A stretch of 64,000 nucleotides of DNA from Kitasatospora gansuensis (GCF_014203705.1 NZ_JACHJR010000001.1:124001-188000), one strand, 5' to 3'. Counted from the first letter of the stretch, positions 18,513-26,797 are shown. Numbers and translations: made by a program. Notes: a model not told the origin generated them from the sequence alone.

Positions 18513-18619
18513 GGGGCGGCGCGGCTTCCGGGCAGGCGTCAGCGCACCGCGGCGCAGCGGCGGGCTTGACCAGGGGTCAGGGGTCAGCGGCTGGAGTCGG
18601 CGGTGAGCGGCGGCCGAGG

Positions 18620-19648
18620 TCAGCGGTGGGCGGCGGCCGGGCCGCTGCTGCGGCGCAGCACCAGCTCCGCCGAGATCATCACGTGCTCGTGACCCTGCCC
18701 GACTCCGGCGACCGCGTCCACCAGCAGCTCCAGCGCCCGGCGGCCCAGCTCCCCGAAGTCCTGCCGGACGGTGGTCAGCGGCGGGGTGAAGTACGCCGCC
18801 TCGTGGATGTCGTCGAAACCCACCACCGAGATGTCCCGGGGGATCGACCGGCCCGCCTCGTGCATCGCCCGCAGCAGCCCGAGCGCCATGTGGTCGTTCG
18901 CGCAGAACACCGCGCCGACCTCCGGGTCCTCGGCCAGCCGCAGCCCGGCCTGGTAGCCCGAACGGGCACTCCAGTCCCCGCTGTGCACCTGCGGCACCCG
19001 GGCACCGGCCGCCTCCAGCGTCTGCCGCCAGCCGGCCTGCCGGTCCTGGCTCTCCAACCAGCCGCTCGGCCCGCCCAGGTGATGAACCGTCCGGTGGCCG
19101 AGGTCCAGCAGGTGCCGGGTCGCCGCCGCGGCGCCCGCCTGGTTGTCCACCGAGACCATCGGCACCCGGGTCTGGTTCCCCGAACCGACCGCGACCACCG
19201 GCACCGAACTGGACAGCTTGGCCACCGCGCTGACCGCCGAGATCTGCGGCGCGATCACCACCACGCCCTCGACCCCCTGGTCACGCAGCCGGTCCACCGC
19301 CTCCTGCACCGAGCGGCTGTCCAGCGAACGCAGGCTCGCCACGCTCACGAAGTACCCGGCGCTGCGCGCGGCCTGCTCGATCCCGTCCAGCATCGAGGCC
19401 GGACCGTACAGGGTGCTGTCGAAGCTGACCACGCCGAGCGTCTGGGACCGCTTGGTCACCAGCGCCCGGGCCGCCGAGTTGGGCCGGTAGTCCAGCTCCC
19501 GGATCGCCGCCAGCACCCGGTCCCGGGTGTCGGGGCGGACGTGCGGCGCGCCGTTGAGCACCCGCGAGACGGTCTGGTGCGACACCCCGGCGAGCTTTGC
19601 CACGTCCGCCATCACCGGCTGCCGGAGCTCGGCACTGTCGGTCCCCAC
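18620..19648 (-). CDS. LacI family regulator of the arabinose locus
   Basis: 342 residues: an N-terminal LacI helix-turn-helix (MADVAKLAGVSHQTVSRVLN) then a periplasmic-binding-protein-like effector domain (ANDHMALGLLRAM, VVGFDDI). The GTG at 19648 is chosen because GAGGGGG lies six bases upstream; an upstream in-frame GTG at 19717 lacks such a site. Probable repressor of the GH43, araBDA and transporter operons through the TGTTA(N4)TAACA sites, released by arabinose or an arabino-oligosaccharide; the effector is inferred. Confidence 0.9.
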   Translation of the reverse strand: MGTDSAELRQPVMADVAKLAGVSHQTVSRVLNGAPHVRPDTRDRVLAAIRELDYRPNSAARALVTKRSQTLGVVSFDSTLYGPASMLDGIEQAARSAGYFVSVASLRSLDSRSVQEAVDRLRDQGVEGVVVIAPQISAVSAVAKLSSSVPVVAVGSGNQTRVPMVSVDNQAGAAAATRHLLDLGHRTVHHLGGPSGWLESQDRQAGWRQTLEAAGARVPQVHSGDWSARSGYQAGLRLAEDPEVGAVFCANDHMALGLLRAMHEAGRSIPRDISVVGFDDIHEAAYFTPPLTTVRQDFGELGRRALELLVDAVAGVGQGHEHVMISAELVLRRSSGPAAAHR

Positions 19649-19953
19649 GAACGGCCCCCTCGGTTTCCTGATGGCGTTCAGCAGAGCGTACTTGTTGTTC
19701 ACGTTCACACACTGCACGGGAGCACGTCGGACGTCCAGCAGGTGGCCCTGAATCCCCTGTCACGGGCCGTCATTCCCGGAGGTCGCGCCCCGTTCGGCCA
19801 CCCGGCTCGGCCGCGATCACGCGTGCGCACCACCCGTGCAGCAATATTGAACACGTTCAGAACATCTGCCAGGATGGCACCACACGATGTCGGACGGCGG
19901 CACCGCGGCGGTCCCTGGGCTGTCACGCGCCCAGGCCGTCCCATGGACCGGGG
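19649..19953. other. Intergenic region upstream of lacI
   Basis: 305 bases with no convincing gene. It must contain the lacI promoter; an AT-rich patch gcaatattgaacacgttcag near 19840-19860 is the best promoter or operator candidate. No TGTTA(N4)TAACA site is present, so lacI does not appear to be autoregulated by the same operator. Confidence 0.45.
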
Positions 19954-20292
19954 GTGTGCGACGTGATCTTCGCTCTGATCTTCTTCCTGGCGCTCGGCGT
20001 GCTCGCCACGGTGGGGCCGGCCAGTGTGCTCGGGCTGGTCACCGGTCTGCTGGCGGCCCGGCTGACCGTGCCCGTGCGGACCGGGCTGCTCCTGGTGGTG
20101 GCTGCGGCGCAGTCGACGGTGTGGGGGCTGCTGCTCCCCTCCGGCTATCTGGTGCCCGCCGTCGTCTTCCTGGTCTGCCTGGCCACCCTCGCCTCGGGGG
20201 CCGGCGGCGTGGCCTGGGCGGCCCACCGGAGTCGGGCGGTCCGCTACCCCGGCGGTCAGCCGGTCTGGCACCCCGGCACGGCCGGGTGGTGA
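19954..20292 (+). CDS. Small hypothetical membrane protein
   Basis: 112 residues with three predicted membrane segments (about residues 3-35, 41-60, 65-90) and a short polar tail. Start GTG at 19954 follows a GGGG stretch; an internal GTG (VIFALIF) is also possible. Convergent with the next gene. Family not recognised. Codon use is consistent with a real gene. Confidence 0.5.
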   Translation: MCDVIFALIFFLALGVLATVGPASVLGLVTGLLAARLTVPVRTGLLLVVAAAQSTVWGLLLPSGYLVPAVVFLVCLATLASGAGGVAWAAHRSRAVRYPGGQPVWHPGTAGW

Positions 20293-20305
20293 GGGCCGCC
20301 GACCG

Positions 20306-21154
20306 TCAGAACCGCTGCGCGACCAGCAGCACCAGCCAGACCAGCGCGGGCAGCCCGGCGGCGACGCCGACGACACCGGCCAGCATGAACGTGCCCGCCG
20401 CGATGGCCAGTCGGGTCGCCCGGGGCACCGCGTCGACCTGGGAGGGGTCCTGCGGGTCGTAGCGGATCTCGTCGCGGGAGCTGCGGATCTGCCCGTAGGC
20501 GGAGACCTCGCGGCCTTCCAGGGTGCGGAAGTGCGCGACGTACGCGGTGGCGCTCTCGCTCTGGTGGTCGCTCTCGAAACGCGCCCGCACGGTGACGCCC
20601 CGACGCCGCATCACCCACCAGGTGTCGAGCTCGGCCATCACCACCCAGGCCCTCAGCAGGGCCGGGCAGAGCGGTAGCACCAGCCAGGCCACCACCCCCA
20701 GGAACCGGGGCTCCACCGGCAGCCAGATCGCGGCCGGCAGCCCGACGCACAGATGGACGGTCGCCGCCCGCCACCACCGACTGCCGTGGCGCACCCGGCG
20801 GACCAGCCCGGCCACGGCCCGCACCGGCCACACACGCCTGACCTGCCGCCGGACGGCTTCCGCGCTCCCGCCGGGTGCCGCGTCGCCGACGATGGCCCGG
20901 ATCTCGGCGCCGAGCGCGGCCGTCACCGCCGGGTTGCGATGACGGGTCGTCAGCGTCGCGGCGGTCCCCGACTCGTCGAGGAAGTCCACCTGCAGCGAGG
21001 ACTCCGCGCACTCCACCCGTCGGATCCGTGCGCCTGGCACCGTCAGGCTGCTGCGACCCCGCTGCCAGTGCAGCACGCCGTCCCGCACCCACACCCGGGT
21101 ACGGCCGTTGACCAGCACGACTCCGGCGGCCGACCCGCTGTTCGATTCCCCCAT
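20306..21154 (-). CDS. Hypothetical membrane protein
   Basis: 282 residues. The N-terminal 90 residues look like a PH-like or bPH beta-rich domain (DGVLHWQRGRSSLTVPG, IRRVECAESSLQVDF). They are followed by two membrane segments near residues 130-175, a soluble loop with ARFESDHQSESATAYVAHF resembling DUF3592-type domains, and a C-terminal membrane helix. No enzyme motif. ATG start at 21154. Function unknown. Confidence 0.65.
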   Translation of the reverse strand: MGESNSGSAAGVVLVNGRTRVWVRDGVLHWQRGRSSLTVPGARIRRVECAESSLQVDFLDESGTAATLTTRHRNPAVTAALGAEIRAIVGDAAPGGSAEAVRRQVRRVWPVRAVAGLVRRVRHGSRWWRAATVHLCVGLPAAIWLPVEPRFLGVVAWLVLPLCPALLRAWVVMAELDTWWVMRRRGVTVRARFESDHQSESATAYVAHFRTLEGREVSAYGQIRSSRDEIRYDPQDPSQVDAVPRATRLAIAAGTFMLAGVVGVAAGLPALVWLVLLVAQRF

Positions 21155-21253
21155 GGCGGTGATCCTAGTAGTGCCTTGGCGGGTGGTGTCGTAGGGCTGC
21201 CAGGGGATGGGTTGTCGGCAGATGGGGAAGGAACGCCCGAGCGGTTGTCATTC

Positions 21254-21478
21254 TCACAGCGCGAACGGTCGCTGGGCGAGGGCCAGTTCGACCACCTCGG
21301 CTGCTGTCGGCTCCGGCACGCCGGGCGAGCGGATCGCGTAGATCAAGTCGCTGACATAGCCACTCGGACAGCCAAGGCCCCTGTCCAGCGCCTCCAACGT
21401 GCGGTCGATCTCGGCGTCGTTGTAGCAGTCCCCATCCATGATCTTCTGCACCATCGCAACGGCCGACTCACGAGTCAT
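21254..21478 (-). CDS. E9imm-like small protein (putative immunity peptide)
   Basis: 74 residues beginning MTRESAVAMVQKIMDGD and containing LDRGLGCPSGYVSDLIY. It resembles the actinomycete proteins annotated as e9imm peptides, named for similarity to the colicin E9 immunity protein. Such proteins would bind and block a nuclease toxin; no toxin gene is visible beside it. The chosen ATG lies about 14 bases after GGAGGGGG, longer than ideal, and the gene may be longer upstream. It sits 70 bases from the left end of a decayed IS701-type unit. Confidence 0.6.
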   Translation of the reverse strand: MTRESAVAMVQKIMDGDCYNDAEIDRTLEALDRGLGCPSGYVSDLIYAIRSPGVPEPTAAEVVELALAQRPFAL

Positions 21479-21546
21479 CACCGCTTCAGCCACCCCCTCC
21501 AGGACGAGGAGAGCGTAGCGAGTTACGCGATCGACCGGACGGGCCC

Positions 21547-21840
21547 TCAGTACTCCAGTATGACTTCGTCTGAGCCGCTGGTGAGCCGTCGTCGGCAGTG
21601 GCACCGTCTGACCTGTGCTTGGTGGAGTCTGCGATGGCCGGCTTCCTCGGCCAGCTGCCAGCAGCTCTGGCGTTCGACGCCGGACAGCAGTCCGAGGACG
21701 AACGCCCGTGCCGTCGCTCTTGGTTCGACCCGTCGGAAGCGGCCCGCGATGCGGGCCATGGCCTGGTCGAACATCGCCCGCCAACGGGCAGGGTCCACGC
21801 TATGACCGGCGGCCATCGCACCATCTTCAGCAGTCCACAC
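21547..21840 (-). pseudogene. IS701 family transposase remnant
   Basis: Starts with GTG and encodes an N-terminus clearly homologous to the complete transposase at 25389: MFDQAMARIAGRFRRVEPR and the following CWQLAEEAGH correspond to MSRIASRFPRVEPR and CWTLAEHAGD there. After about 70 residues the frame is lost and it runs straight into the left inverted end (SDEVILEY). More than 80 percent of the usual ~400 residues, including all catalytic acids, is missing. Confidence 0.75.
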
Positions 21841-22347
21841 AACCTCTGATGATCACGCGGTGGCCGCTTCCGTAGCAGCCCCCGGCACCAATTGGTGCCA
21901 GGCATGGGTGCATCCGTCTGCGCAGTACCGCTCCCGACGGCGCTTGTCAGCCACCCCGAGCAGCGCGACCAGCAGCCGAAACGCCTTCACGCGCTCGTCC
22001 TGCGGCAAATTGATGATCTTTGTCAGCTGCCCGGCCAACTGCCCACGCACGATGAGCACTGCCGGGGTGTGCGACGGCCGGATACCGGCGAGCCGCACGC
22101 TCTCGGGCCCGTCCTCCACCGTCGCGCGCGCCTGGATGCAGTGCCCGCCCAGATCCCGAAGGACCTCCAACTGGCCTTCGGTGGGCAAGGCTTCGAACCA
22201 CTCGACGCCCTGCCCGATCGGACGCAGGCCCTGCGCCAGTTCGTTCAACATGACCGTGCGCTCGTCCATCTGCCCGCCTCCGCAACTCAGCTGAGGCCAG
22301 CAGACCCCGAGGGCCATCGAACCAGATTGCGAAGTATGACTGGAGTA
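21551..22347. mobile_element. Decayed IS701-type unit carrying a DUF5958 gene
   Basis: About 0.8 kb bounded by imperfect inverted ends that start TACTCCAGT and share roughly 15 of 18 bases. The right end abuts CTAG (22348-22351); the left flank is TCAG, so the target duplication is not exact. Inside are a truncated transposase and an intact DUF5958 gene. The first eight end bases are the same as in the complete IS701-type unit at 24850. With most of the transposase gone it can move only if helped in trans. Confidence 0.7.
21853..22269 (-). CDS. DUF5958 family protein, transposon passenger
   Basis: 138 residues from the ATG at 22269 (MDERTVMLNELAQGLRP), matching actinomycete DUF5958 proteins, which also contain VEWFEALP, HTPAVLI, IINLPQDERVKAFRLLV and a C-terminal RERYCADGCTHAWH. 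The Cys and His at the end could bind a metal. Function is unknown in the family. It ends 12 bases before the GTG of the transposase remnant, the same order (passenger then transposase) seen in the complete IS701-type unit. An extended start at 22317 is possible but would run into the inverted end. Confidence 0.7.
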   Translation of the reverse strand: MDERTVMLNELAQGLRPIGQGVEWFEALPTEGQLEVLRDLGGHCIQARATVEDGPESVRLAGIRPSHTPAVLIVRGQLAGQLTKIINLPQDERVKAFRLLVALLGVADKRRRERYCADGCTHAWHQLVPGAATEAATA

Positions 22348-23304
22348 CTAGGCAGCCAGGAGGTCGTGGCCGAGGCGGGTGAGGCTGTGTCGGACGCGGC
22401 GGCCCTCGCGTTCGGTGGTGATGATGCCAGCCTCCCGGAGGGCGGTGGCGTGAGTCGAGGCGGACGGTGCGGAGACGCCGAGGCGGGTGGTCAACTGGCC
22501 GGTGGTGCAAGGGCCCTGGCCGATGGCACGGAGGGCGCGGGCCCGGGCGGGCCCGAGGAGGCGGGTGAGTCCGTCGGTGGGCCGGGTCGGTGCGGCGCCG
22601 ATCGGGTACAGCAGGACCGGCGCCCGGTGGGCGTTGAGCAGCGCGGTGGGCCGGGCCAGGAAGTGGTTCGGCCGGAGTACCAGGCCGCGGCCGTCAAGGC
22701 CGAACGAGAGGTCCCAGGCCGGGTCGGCGTACCGCAGGACGCCCCGGGCGTCCCAGGCGAGGTCCGGGTGGAGCCGACCGAGCGCGCTGCCGATCCCCGC
22801 GTCGGCGCTGGTGCGGGAGTGCCCGGCGATGTCGGCCTGGAGGGCCCGTTGGAGCCCGGGCCAGTCCGGAGCGAGACAGGCCTGGTGGAACGCCCGGGCG
22901 GCGTGAGCGATCCGCCGTAGGTGGCGGCTGCCGCCGTCCCGGAGTTCGTCGACGATCCGGGGAGTCCGGGGACCGGTTCCGTAGAACTCGAGGTCCCGGC
23001 GCAGTTCGTCGTCGGAGAGACTCAGCATGGCGTCGAGTTCGTCGTCGAGGGTGGCCGGTGTGCTCGCGGTGTCGGGGGCGAGGAAATCCGGCAACCCGGC
23101 GGCGCTGGCGTTGACCAGGTTGAGCAGTGGGGCGGCATCGCGCGGGACGCGGTTCCTGACCCGGCGCCACCACCGGTCGCGGTGGACCGAGGCGCCGACG
23201 CAGAAGTGCAGTGCCTGCGCCGCGCCGCTCAGGACGTGGTCCATGGGCGAGATGGCGAACCGTAGGTCTGCCAGGTCCGCGATCTCGAAGATGATTTCGA
23301 GCAC
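22348..23304 (-). CDS. ArsR-type winged-helix regulator with DUF5937-like N-terminus
   Basis: 318 residues. The C-terminal 75 residues are an ArsR-type winged helix (GPCTTGQLTTRLGVSAPSAS, LREAGIITTEREGRRVRHSL). The N-terminal part is the DUF5937-like domain common in Streptomyces regulators of this layout. GTG start at 23304. An AT-rich inverted repeat lies 43 bases upstream. The TAG stop codon lies in the CTAG that borders the IS701-type remnant, so insertion left the protein intact. Target genes are unknown. Confidence 0.85.
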   Translation of the reverse strand: MLEIIFEIADLADLRFAISPMDHVLSGAAQALHFCVGASVHRDRWWRRVRNRVPRDAAPLLNLVNASAAGLPDFLAPDTASTPATLDDELDAMLSLSDDELRRDLEFYGTGPRTPRIVDELRDGGSRHLRRIAHAARAFHQACLAPDWPGLQRALQADIAGHSRTSADAGIGSALGRLHPDLAWDARGVLRYADPAWDLSFGLDGRGLVLRPNHFLARPTALLNAHRAPVLLYPIGAAPTRPTDGLTRLLGPARARALRAIGQGPCTTGQLTTRLGVSAPSASTHATALREAGIITTEREGRRVRHSLTRLGHDLLAA

Positions 23305-23346
23305 GTCTGATCATTCCGCGCGAACGGGCCGTTCCGGGTGGGTTCT

Positions 23347-23375
23347 CAACTATTAGCTGCAGAGCCGAATAGTTG
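23347..23375. promoter_or_regulatory. Inverted repeat, likely ArsR operator
   Basis: caactatt and aatagttg form a perfect 8-bp inverted repeat with a 13-base spacer, in the 137-base gap between the divergent ArsR gene and the secreted-protein gene. Its low GC content and position suggest an operator for the ArsR protein. Confidence 0.5.
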
Positions 23376-23441
23376 GCGTGGCGGTGGGGGCGACCGCCAA
23401 CATGACTGCGCTCAGTCAACCTCGGAAGTGGAGTTCACCCC

Positions 23442-23891
23442 ATGCGCAAGCTCAAGTCCCTGGCCACCGTGGTGGCCACCCTCGGCCTCCTGCTCGGCAC
23501 CACCGTGCTCGGCGCGGGCTCCGCCCAGGCCTACCCGGGCGACAACATTTGCCGGTACCAGTGGGTGAACCTTGGCTCGAACGCCGGCAACTACAACGTC
23601 CTGCCGTGCGTTTACCAGGACAGCGGCGGCAAGCTGCACGCGAAGGCTCAGGCAGCGAACGGCACGACCGACGTCTGGCTGTACGTGGAGCTCGGGGTCA
23701 GCCATGGCGGGCCGGTCGAGTGGATGTCGTCGACCATCAACCGCGCGCTGGTCAACGGCAGCGGGTACGTCTACACGCTCCCGAGCGACGGCGTGCCTGC
23801 CTGTTGGGGGTGCACCTACTACGCCATGACCTGGGTCACCAACAAGAGCGTCCGCTACGGCGACGTGGAGGCGGGCCCGATCCACGTCTGA
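23442..23891 (+). CDS. Small secreted protein, unknown family
   Basis: 149 residues with a signal peptide (MRKLKSLATVVATLGLLL, cleavage near AQA at about residue 30). The mature ~119 residues have four Cys (ICRYQ, LPCVY, ACWGC), enough for two disulfides. No lipobox, so it is released. Divergent from the ArsR gene with a shared operator-like repeat; a terminator follows. I do not recognise the family. Confidence 0.7.
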   Translation: MRKLKSLATVVATLGLLLGTTVLGAGSAQAYPGDNICRYQWVNLGSNAGNYNVLPCVYQDSGGKLHAKAQAANGTTDVWLYVELGVSHGGPVEWMSSTINRALVNGSGYVYTLPSDGVPACWGCTYYAMTWVTNKSVRYGDVEAGPIHV

Positions 23892-23956
23892 CGGCGATTG
23901 CTTGACTTCGACGGGACGCTGGACGCGGTGGTCGCCGTCGTCCGAGTACGGCAGCG

Positions 23957-23989
23957 GGCCCGTACCGTCGCGGGACGGTGCGGGCCTTT
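23957..23989 (+). terminator. Rho-independent-like terminator
   Basis: A 13-bp stem with one mismatch (ggcccgtaccgtc paired with gacggtgcgggcc), a short loop and TTTCC after it, 66 bases past the secreted-protein stop. Confidence 0.75.
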
Positions 23990-24071
23990 CCCCGCTTGAG
24001 TGGGTGTCAATGGCCTTGTGTCATGCGGCAATTCGCTTGGAGGGCGACGCCGCCGTGGTGATACTGGCGCG

Positions 24072-24800
24072 ATGTTCTCCGATGCCGACGCGGCCGCGCT
24101 CTACGACCGGCTGAACCCCTGGGACCCGGACCTCTGGCCGGGCGACGCCTTCTACGACGGCCTGGTGGCGGCCGCCGATTCGGTGCTGGACGTCGGCTGC
24201 GGGACCGGCCAGATGCTCCACCGGGCCCGCGAGCGCGGCCATACCGGACGGCTGGCCGGAATCGACCCGGACCGCGCCGCGCTGGACCGGGCCCGGCGCC
24301 GCGCGGACGTCGAGTGGGTCGAGGGGACGGCGGCGCAGGCGGCCTGGCACGGCGAGTTCGAGCTCGCCACCATGACCGGGCATGCCTTCCAATGCCTGGT
24401 CACCGACCAGGAGTTGACCGCCTCGCTGGCCGCCGTCCGGGCCGCGCTGCGCCCGGGCGGCCGCTTCGTCTTCGAGACCCGCCACCCCCAGGCCCGCGCC
24501 TGGGAGAGCTGGACCCCGGCGAACGGCTCCGAGGTCACTGACCCCACCGGCCGTACCCTCTGGGTGGAGCACCGGATCGAGTCCGTCACCGGCGACGTGG
24601 TCACCTTCACCGAGACCACGGCGGAGGCGGGCACGGTCCTGCGGACGGACCGGAGCAGCTTGCGCTTCCTCGCCGCCGCGACCCTGGACACCTTCCTCGC
24701 CGCCGCGGGTCTCGTCGTCGAGGACCGCTACGGCGACTGGCACCGGGGGCCGCTCACCGCCGACAGTCGGGAGATCGTGACGATCGCCCGCCGCCCGTAG
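24072..24800 (+). CDS. Class I SAM-dependent methyltransferase
   Basis: 242 residues. The SAM-binding motif I is VLDVGCGTGQML, followed by an acidic residue at GIDPDRAAL; post-motifs ELATMTGHAFQCL and LRPGGRFVFETRH are standard for class I methyltransferases. Start ATG at 24072 has no ribosome binding site and lies close behind a TGATACT-like -10 box, so the message may be leaderless. Substrate unknown; no pathway genes flank it. Confidence 0.88.
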   Translation: MFSDADAAALYDRLNPWDPDLWPGDAFYDGLVAAADSVLDVGCGTGQMLHRARERGHTGRLAGIDPDRAALDRARRRADVEWVEGTAAQAAWHGEFELATMTGHAFQCLVTDQELTASLAAVRAALRPGGRFVFETRHPQARAWESWTPANGSEVTDPTGRTLWVEHRIESVTGDVVTFTETTAEAGTVLRTDRSSLRFLAAATLDTFLAAAGLVVEDRYGDWHRGPLTADSREIVTIARRP

Positions 24801-24911
24801 CCGGTACGAGGCCGGGCCGGGCCGGGCCGCCAGGTGTTCAGGCGGCTAGTACTCCAGCCGTAGATCGTGATCATGGATGCGGAGGCCGCCGCTCGTCGAT
24901 AGCCTGCCCGC

Positions 24912-25364
24912 GTGGCTGAGATCTGGAACGAAGAGCAGTTGGTCGCGGACGGCTTCGAGCGTGTGTATACGGAGTTGGAGTGGTACGACGGACCGCGCGT
25001 CGGCCTTGCTGACATCAACGGGAAGCCTCACTACTTCCAGAACCACGACTACGACCACGCCGATGAAGCCGATGAGTACCAGGTCTGGCCCGCGAGCGAG
25101 GCCGCGGTGGAGCTGGAACGCGAGCAGTGGGCGATCTTCGCCAGGGGGAACGAGCGTCGCGAGGCCGGCGAGGTCGGACCGGAGAGCCATCCGGGCCACG
25201 GCGGGATCGACGCCCGTTATGACGAGCTGGAGCTGCTGCTGGCGCCGCACCGCCAGGCACCGGACGACGCGCGGCGGCTTGTGGGAGAGCTGCGGTTCGT
25301 TGCCGGCGCTCGCTACCGGGTCGAGGGGCTCGACTACTGGTTTCGGTGGCGTCCGAGCAGGTGA
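24912..25364 (+). CDS. Unknown passenger protein of the IS701-type element
   Basis: 150 residues, acidic, beginning GTG (MAEIWNEEQLVADGF) 40 bases inside the left inverted end and with no clear ribosome binding site, so possibly leaderless from a promoter in the end itself. It contains GKPHYFQNHDYD and a C-terminal YRVEGLDYWFRWRP. No signal peptide, membrane segment or DNA-binding motif. It is not a transposase and I do not recognise it. It occupies the same position relative to the transposase as the DUF5958 gene in the decayed unit, yet the two proteins are unrelated by eye. Confidence 0.65.
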   Translation: MAEIWNEEQLVADGFERVYTELEWYDGPRVGLADINGKPHYFQNHDYDHADEADEYQVWPASEAAVELEREQWAIFARGNERREAGEVGPESHPGHGGIDARYDELELLLAPHRQAPDDARRLVGELRFVAGARYRVEGLDYWFRWRPSR

Positions 25365-25373
25365 GGTCGCCGT

Positions 25374-25408
25374 TGATCATTGGGTGTTGTGCGGACAACC
25401 AATGATCA
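25374..25408 (+). promoter_or_regulatory. Hairpin over the transposase start
   Basis: tgatcattgg and ccaatgatca form a perfect 10-bp stem; the loop can pair further (ttgt/acaa) and contains the GTG start of the transposase at 25389. It could hide the start codon or terminate read-through from the passenger gene. The decayed unit retains a related sequence, tgatcatcagaggttgtgtg, at the same place. Confidence 0.6.
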
Positions 25409-26711
25409 CGCGGCGGCCTCGGACGTCGGCGTCGTTCCTGGCCACTGGCAGGAGGCATTCGAAGGTCTGATGAGCCGGATAGCCAGCCGGTTCCCCCGAG
25501 TTGAACCCCGTCGCCGGGTACGGCAGTTGATCTCCGGGCTGCTGTCGGACCTGCCGCGGAAGAACTGCTGGACCCTTGCCGAGCATGCGGGCGACGCCAC
25601 CCCGGACGGCATGCAGCACCTGCTGCACCGCGCGAAGTGGGAGGCCGATGCGATCCGTGACGACATACGCGCCTACGTGGTCGAGCACCTGCACGACACC
25701 GAAGCTGTGCTCGTGGTCGACGAGACGGGCGATCTGAAGAAGGGCACCGCGACCGTCGGCGTTCAGCGCCAGTACACCGGAACGGCCGGGCGCATCGAGA
25801 ATGCCCAGGTCGCCGTCTACCTCGTGTACTCCGCCGCACGCGGACACGCAGCCATCGACCGGGCCCTGTACGTCCCGCGCTCATGGACCGAGGATCCGGC
25901 ACGCTGCCGGGGTGCCGGCATCCCCGACGGTCTGGCTTTCGCCACCAAACCCCAGCTCGCCGCCCGGATGGTCGCCCGGGCCCTGGACGCGGGAACACCC
26001 GCCCGCTGGGTCGCGGGGGACGAGGTCTACGGCGACAACCCGCACCTTCGGGCGGCCCTGGAAGACCGCCGGACCGGCTATGTCCTGGCCGTGTCCAGTA
26101 CACACCCCCTCGTCACCCACGCCGGGAAGTTCCAGGCGAAGACCCTCGCCGCGCGGATCCCCGAGCGTGCCTGGCAGCGGCTCTCGGCTGGTGCGGGCGC
26201 GAAGGGCGAGCGGTACTACGACTGGGCCGAGGTCGACATCCACGGCCCAACAGGGAGCCTCGGCCACTGGCGCCTGATGGTCCGCCGCAACCGCCGAACC
26301 GGCGAGCTCGCCTTCTACCGTTGCTTCTCGCCGCGTCCGGTCCCACTGTCCGCCCTGGTGCGGGTGGCTGGACGGCGCTGGACGGCGGAGGAGACATTCC
26401 AGGCGAGCAAGGGCCCGACCGGCCTCGACGAGCACCAGGTCCGCCGCTGGACCTCATGGCACCGGTGGGTCACCCTCGCAATGCTCGCCCACGCTTTCCT
26501 CGCCGTCACAGCAGCCGCCGAACGCCGTGACCGCCCAGCCCCTGATGGCCTGATTGCCTTGACCGGCAACGAGATCCAGCACTTGTTCGCGGCGCTGATC
26601 AGCCCGGTTCACGACCTCGCGCACCGACTGCGCTGGTCACGGTGGCGACGCCAGCACCAAGCTCGCTCCCGCGACTGCCACTACCGGAGGCAAGCGGCCT
26701 CTCAGCCATGA
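25389..26711 (+). CDS. IS701 family transposase
   Basis: 440 residues, full length for the family. DDE catalytic acids are visible in LVVDETGDLKKG, VAGDEVYGDN and WTAEETFQASKG. GTG at 25389 is preferred because the decayed copy has a GTG at the equivalent place; an in-frame TTG at 25380 is also possible. Ends just inside the right inverted end. Cuts and inserts the element at CTAG. Confidence 0.92.
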   Translation: MRTTNDHAAASDVGVVPGHWQEAFEGLMSRIASRFPRVEPRRRVRQLISGLLSDLPRKNCWTLAEHAGDATPDGMQHLLHRAKWEADAIRDDIRAYVVEHLHDTEAVLVVDETGDLKKGTATVGVQRQYTGTAGRIENAQVAVYLVYSAARGHAAIDRALYVPRSWTEDPARCRGAGIPDGLAFATKPQLAARMVARALDAGTPARWVAGDEVYGDNPHLRAALEDRRTGYVLAVSSTHPLVTHAGKFQAKTLAARIPERAWQRLSAGAGAKGERYYDWAEVDIHGPTGSLGHWRLMVRRNRRTGELAFYRCFSPRPVPLSALVRVAGRRWTAEETFQASKGPTGLDEHQVRRWTSWHRWVTLAMLAHAFLAVTAAAERRDRPAPDGLIALTGNEIQHLFAALISPVHDLAHRLRWSRWRRQHQARSRDCHYRRQAASQP

Positions 26712-26797
26712 AAGATCACGATCTACGGCTGGAGTACTAGACGAGTAGATCCGAAGTTCGGTCCCGCCAAAGGGTCGAGGGCGTCCAAGATCAGTTT

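Larger units (their letters stand above)
18297..18619. other. Regulatory intergenic region, lacI to binding protein
   Basis: 323 bases without a gene. It holds the 5' leader of the binding-protein gene, the perfect LacI operator at 18428-18445, and a probable terminator of the lacI gene at 18490-18512. The part from 18515 to 18619 is GC-rich and shows nothing that I can assign. Confidence 0.7.
24850..26736. mobile_element. Complete IS701-type element with a passenger gene
   Basis: 1887 bases bounded by perfect 23-bp inverted ends (24850-24872 and 26714-26736) that begin TACTCCAGCCGTAGATCG, flanked by CTAG on both sides (24846-24849, 26737-26740) as expected for IS701-family target duplication. 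It contains a 150-residue passenger gene and a full-length transposase in the same direction. The right CTAG is shared with the IS982-type unit. Confidence 0.9.
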
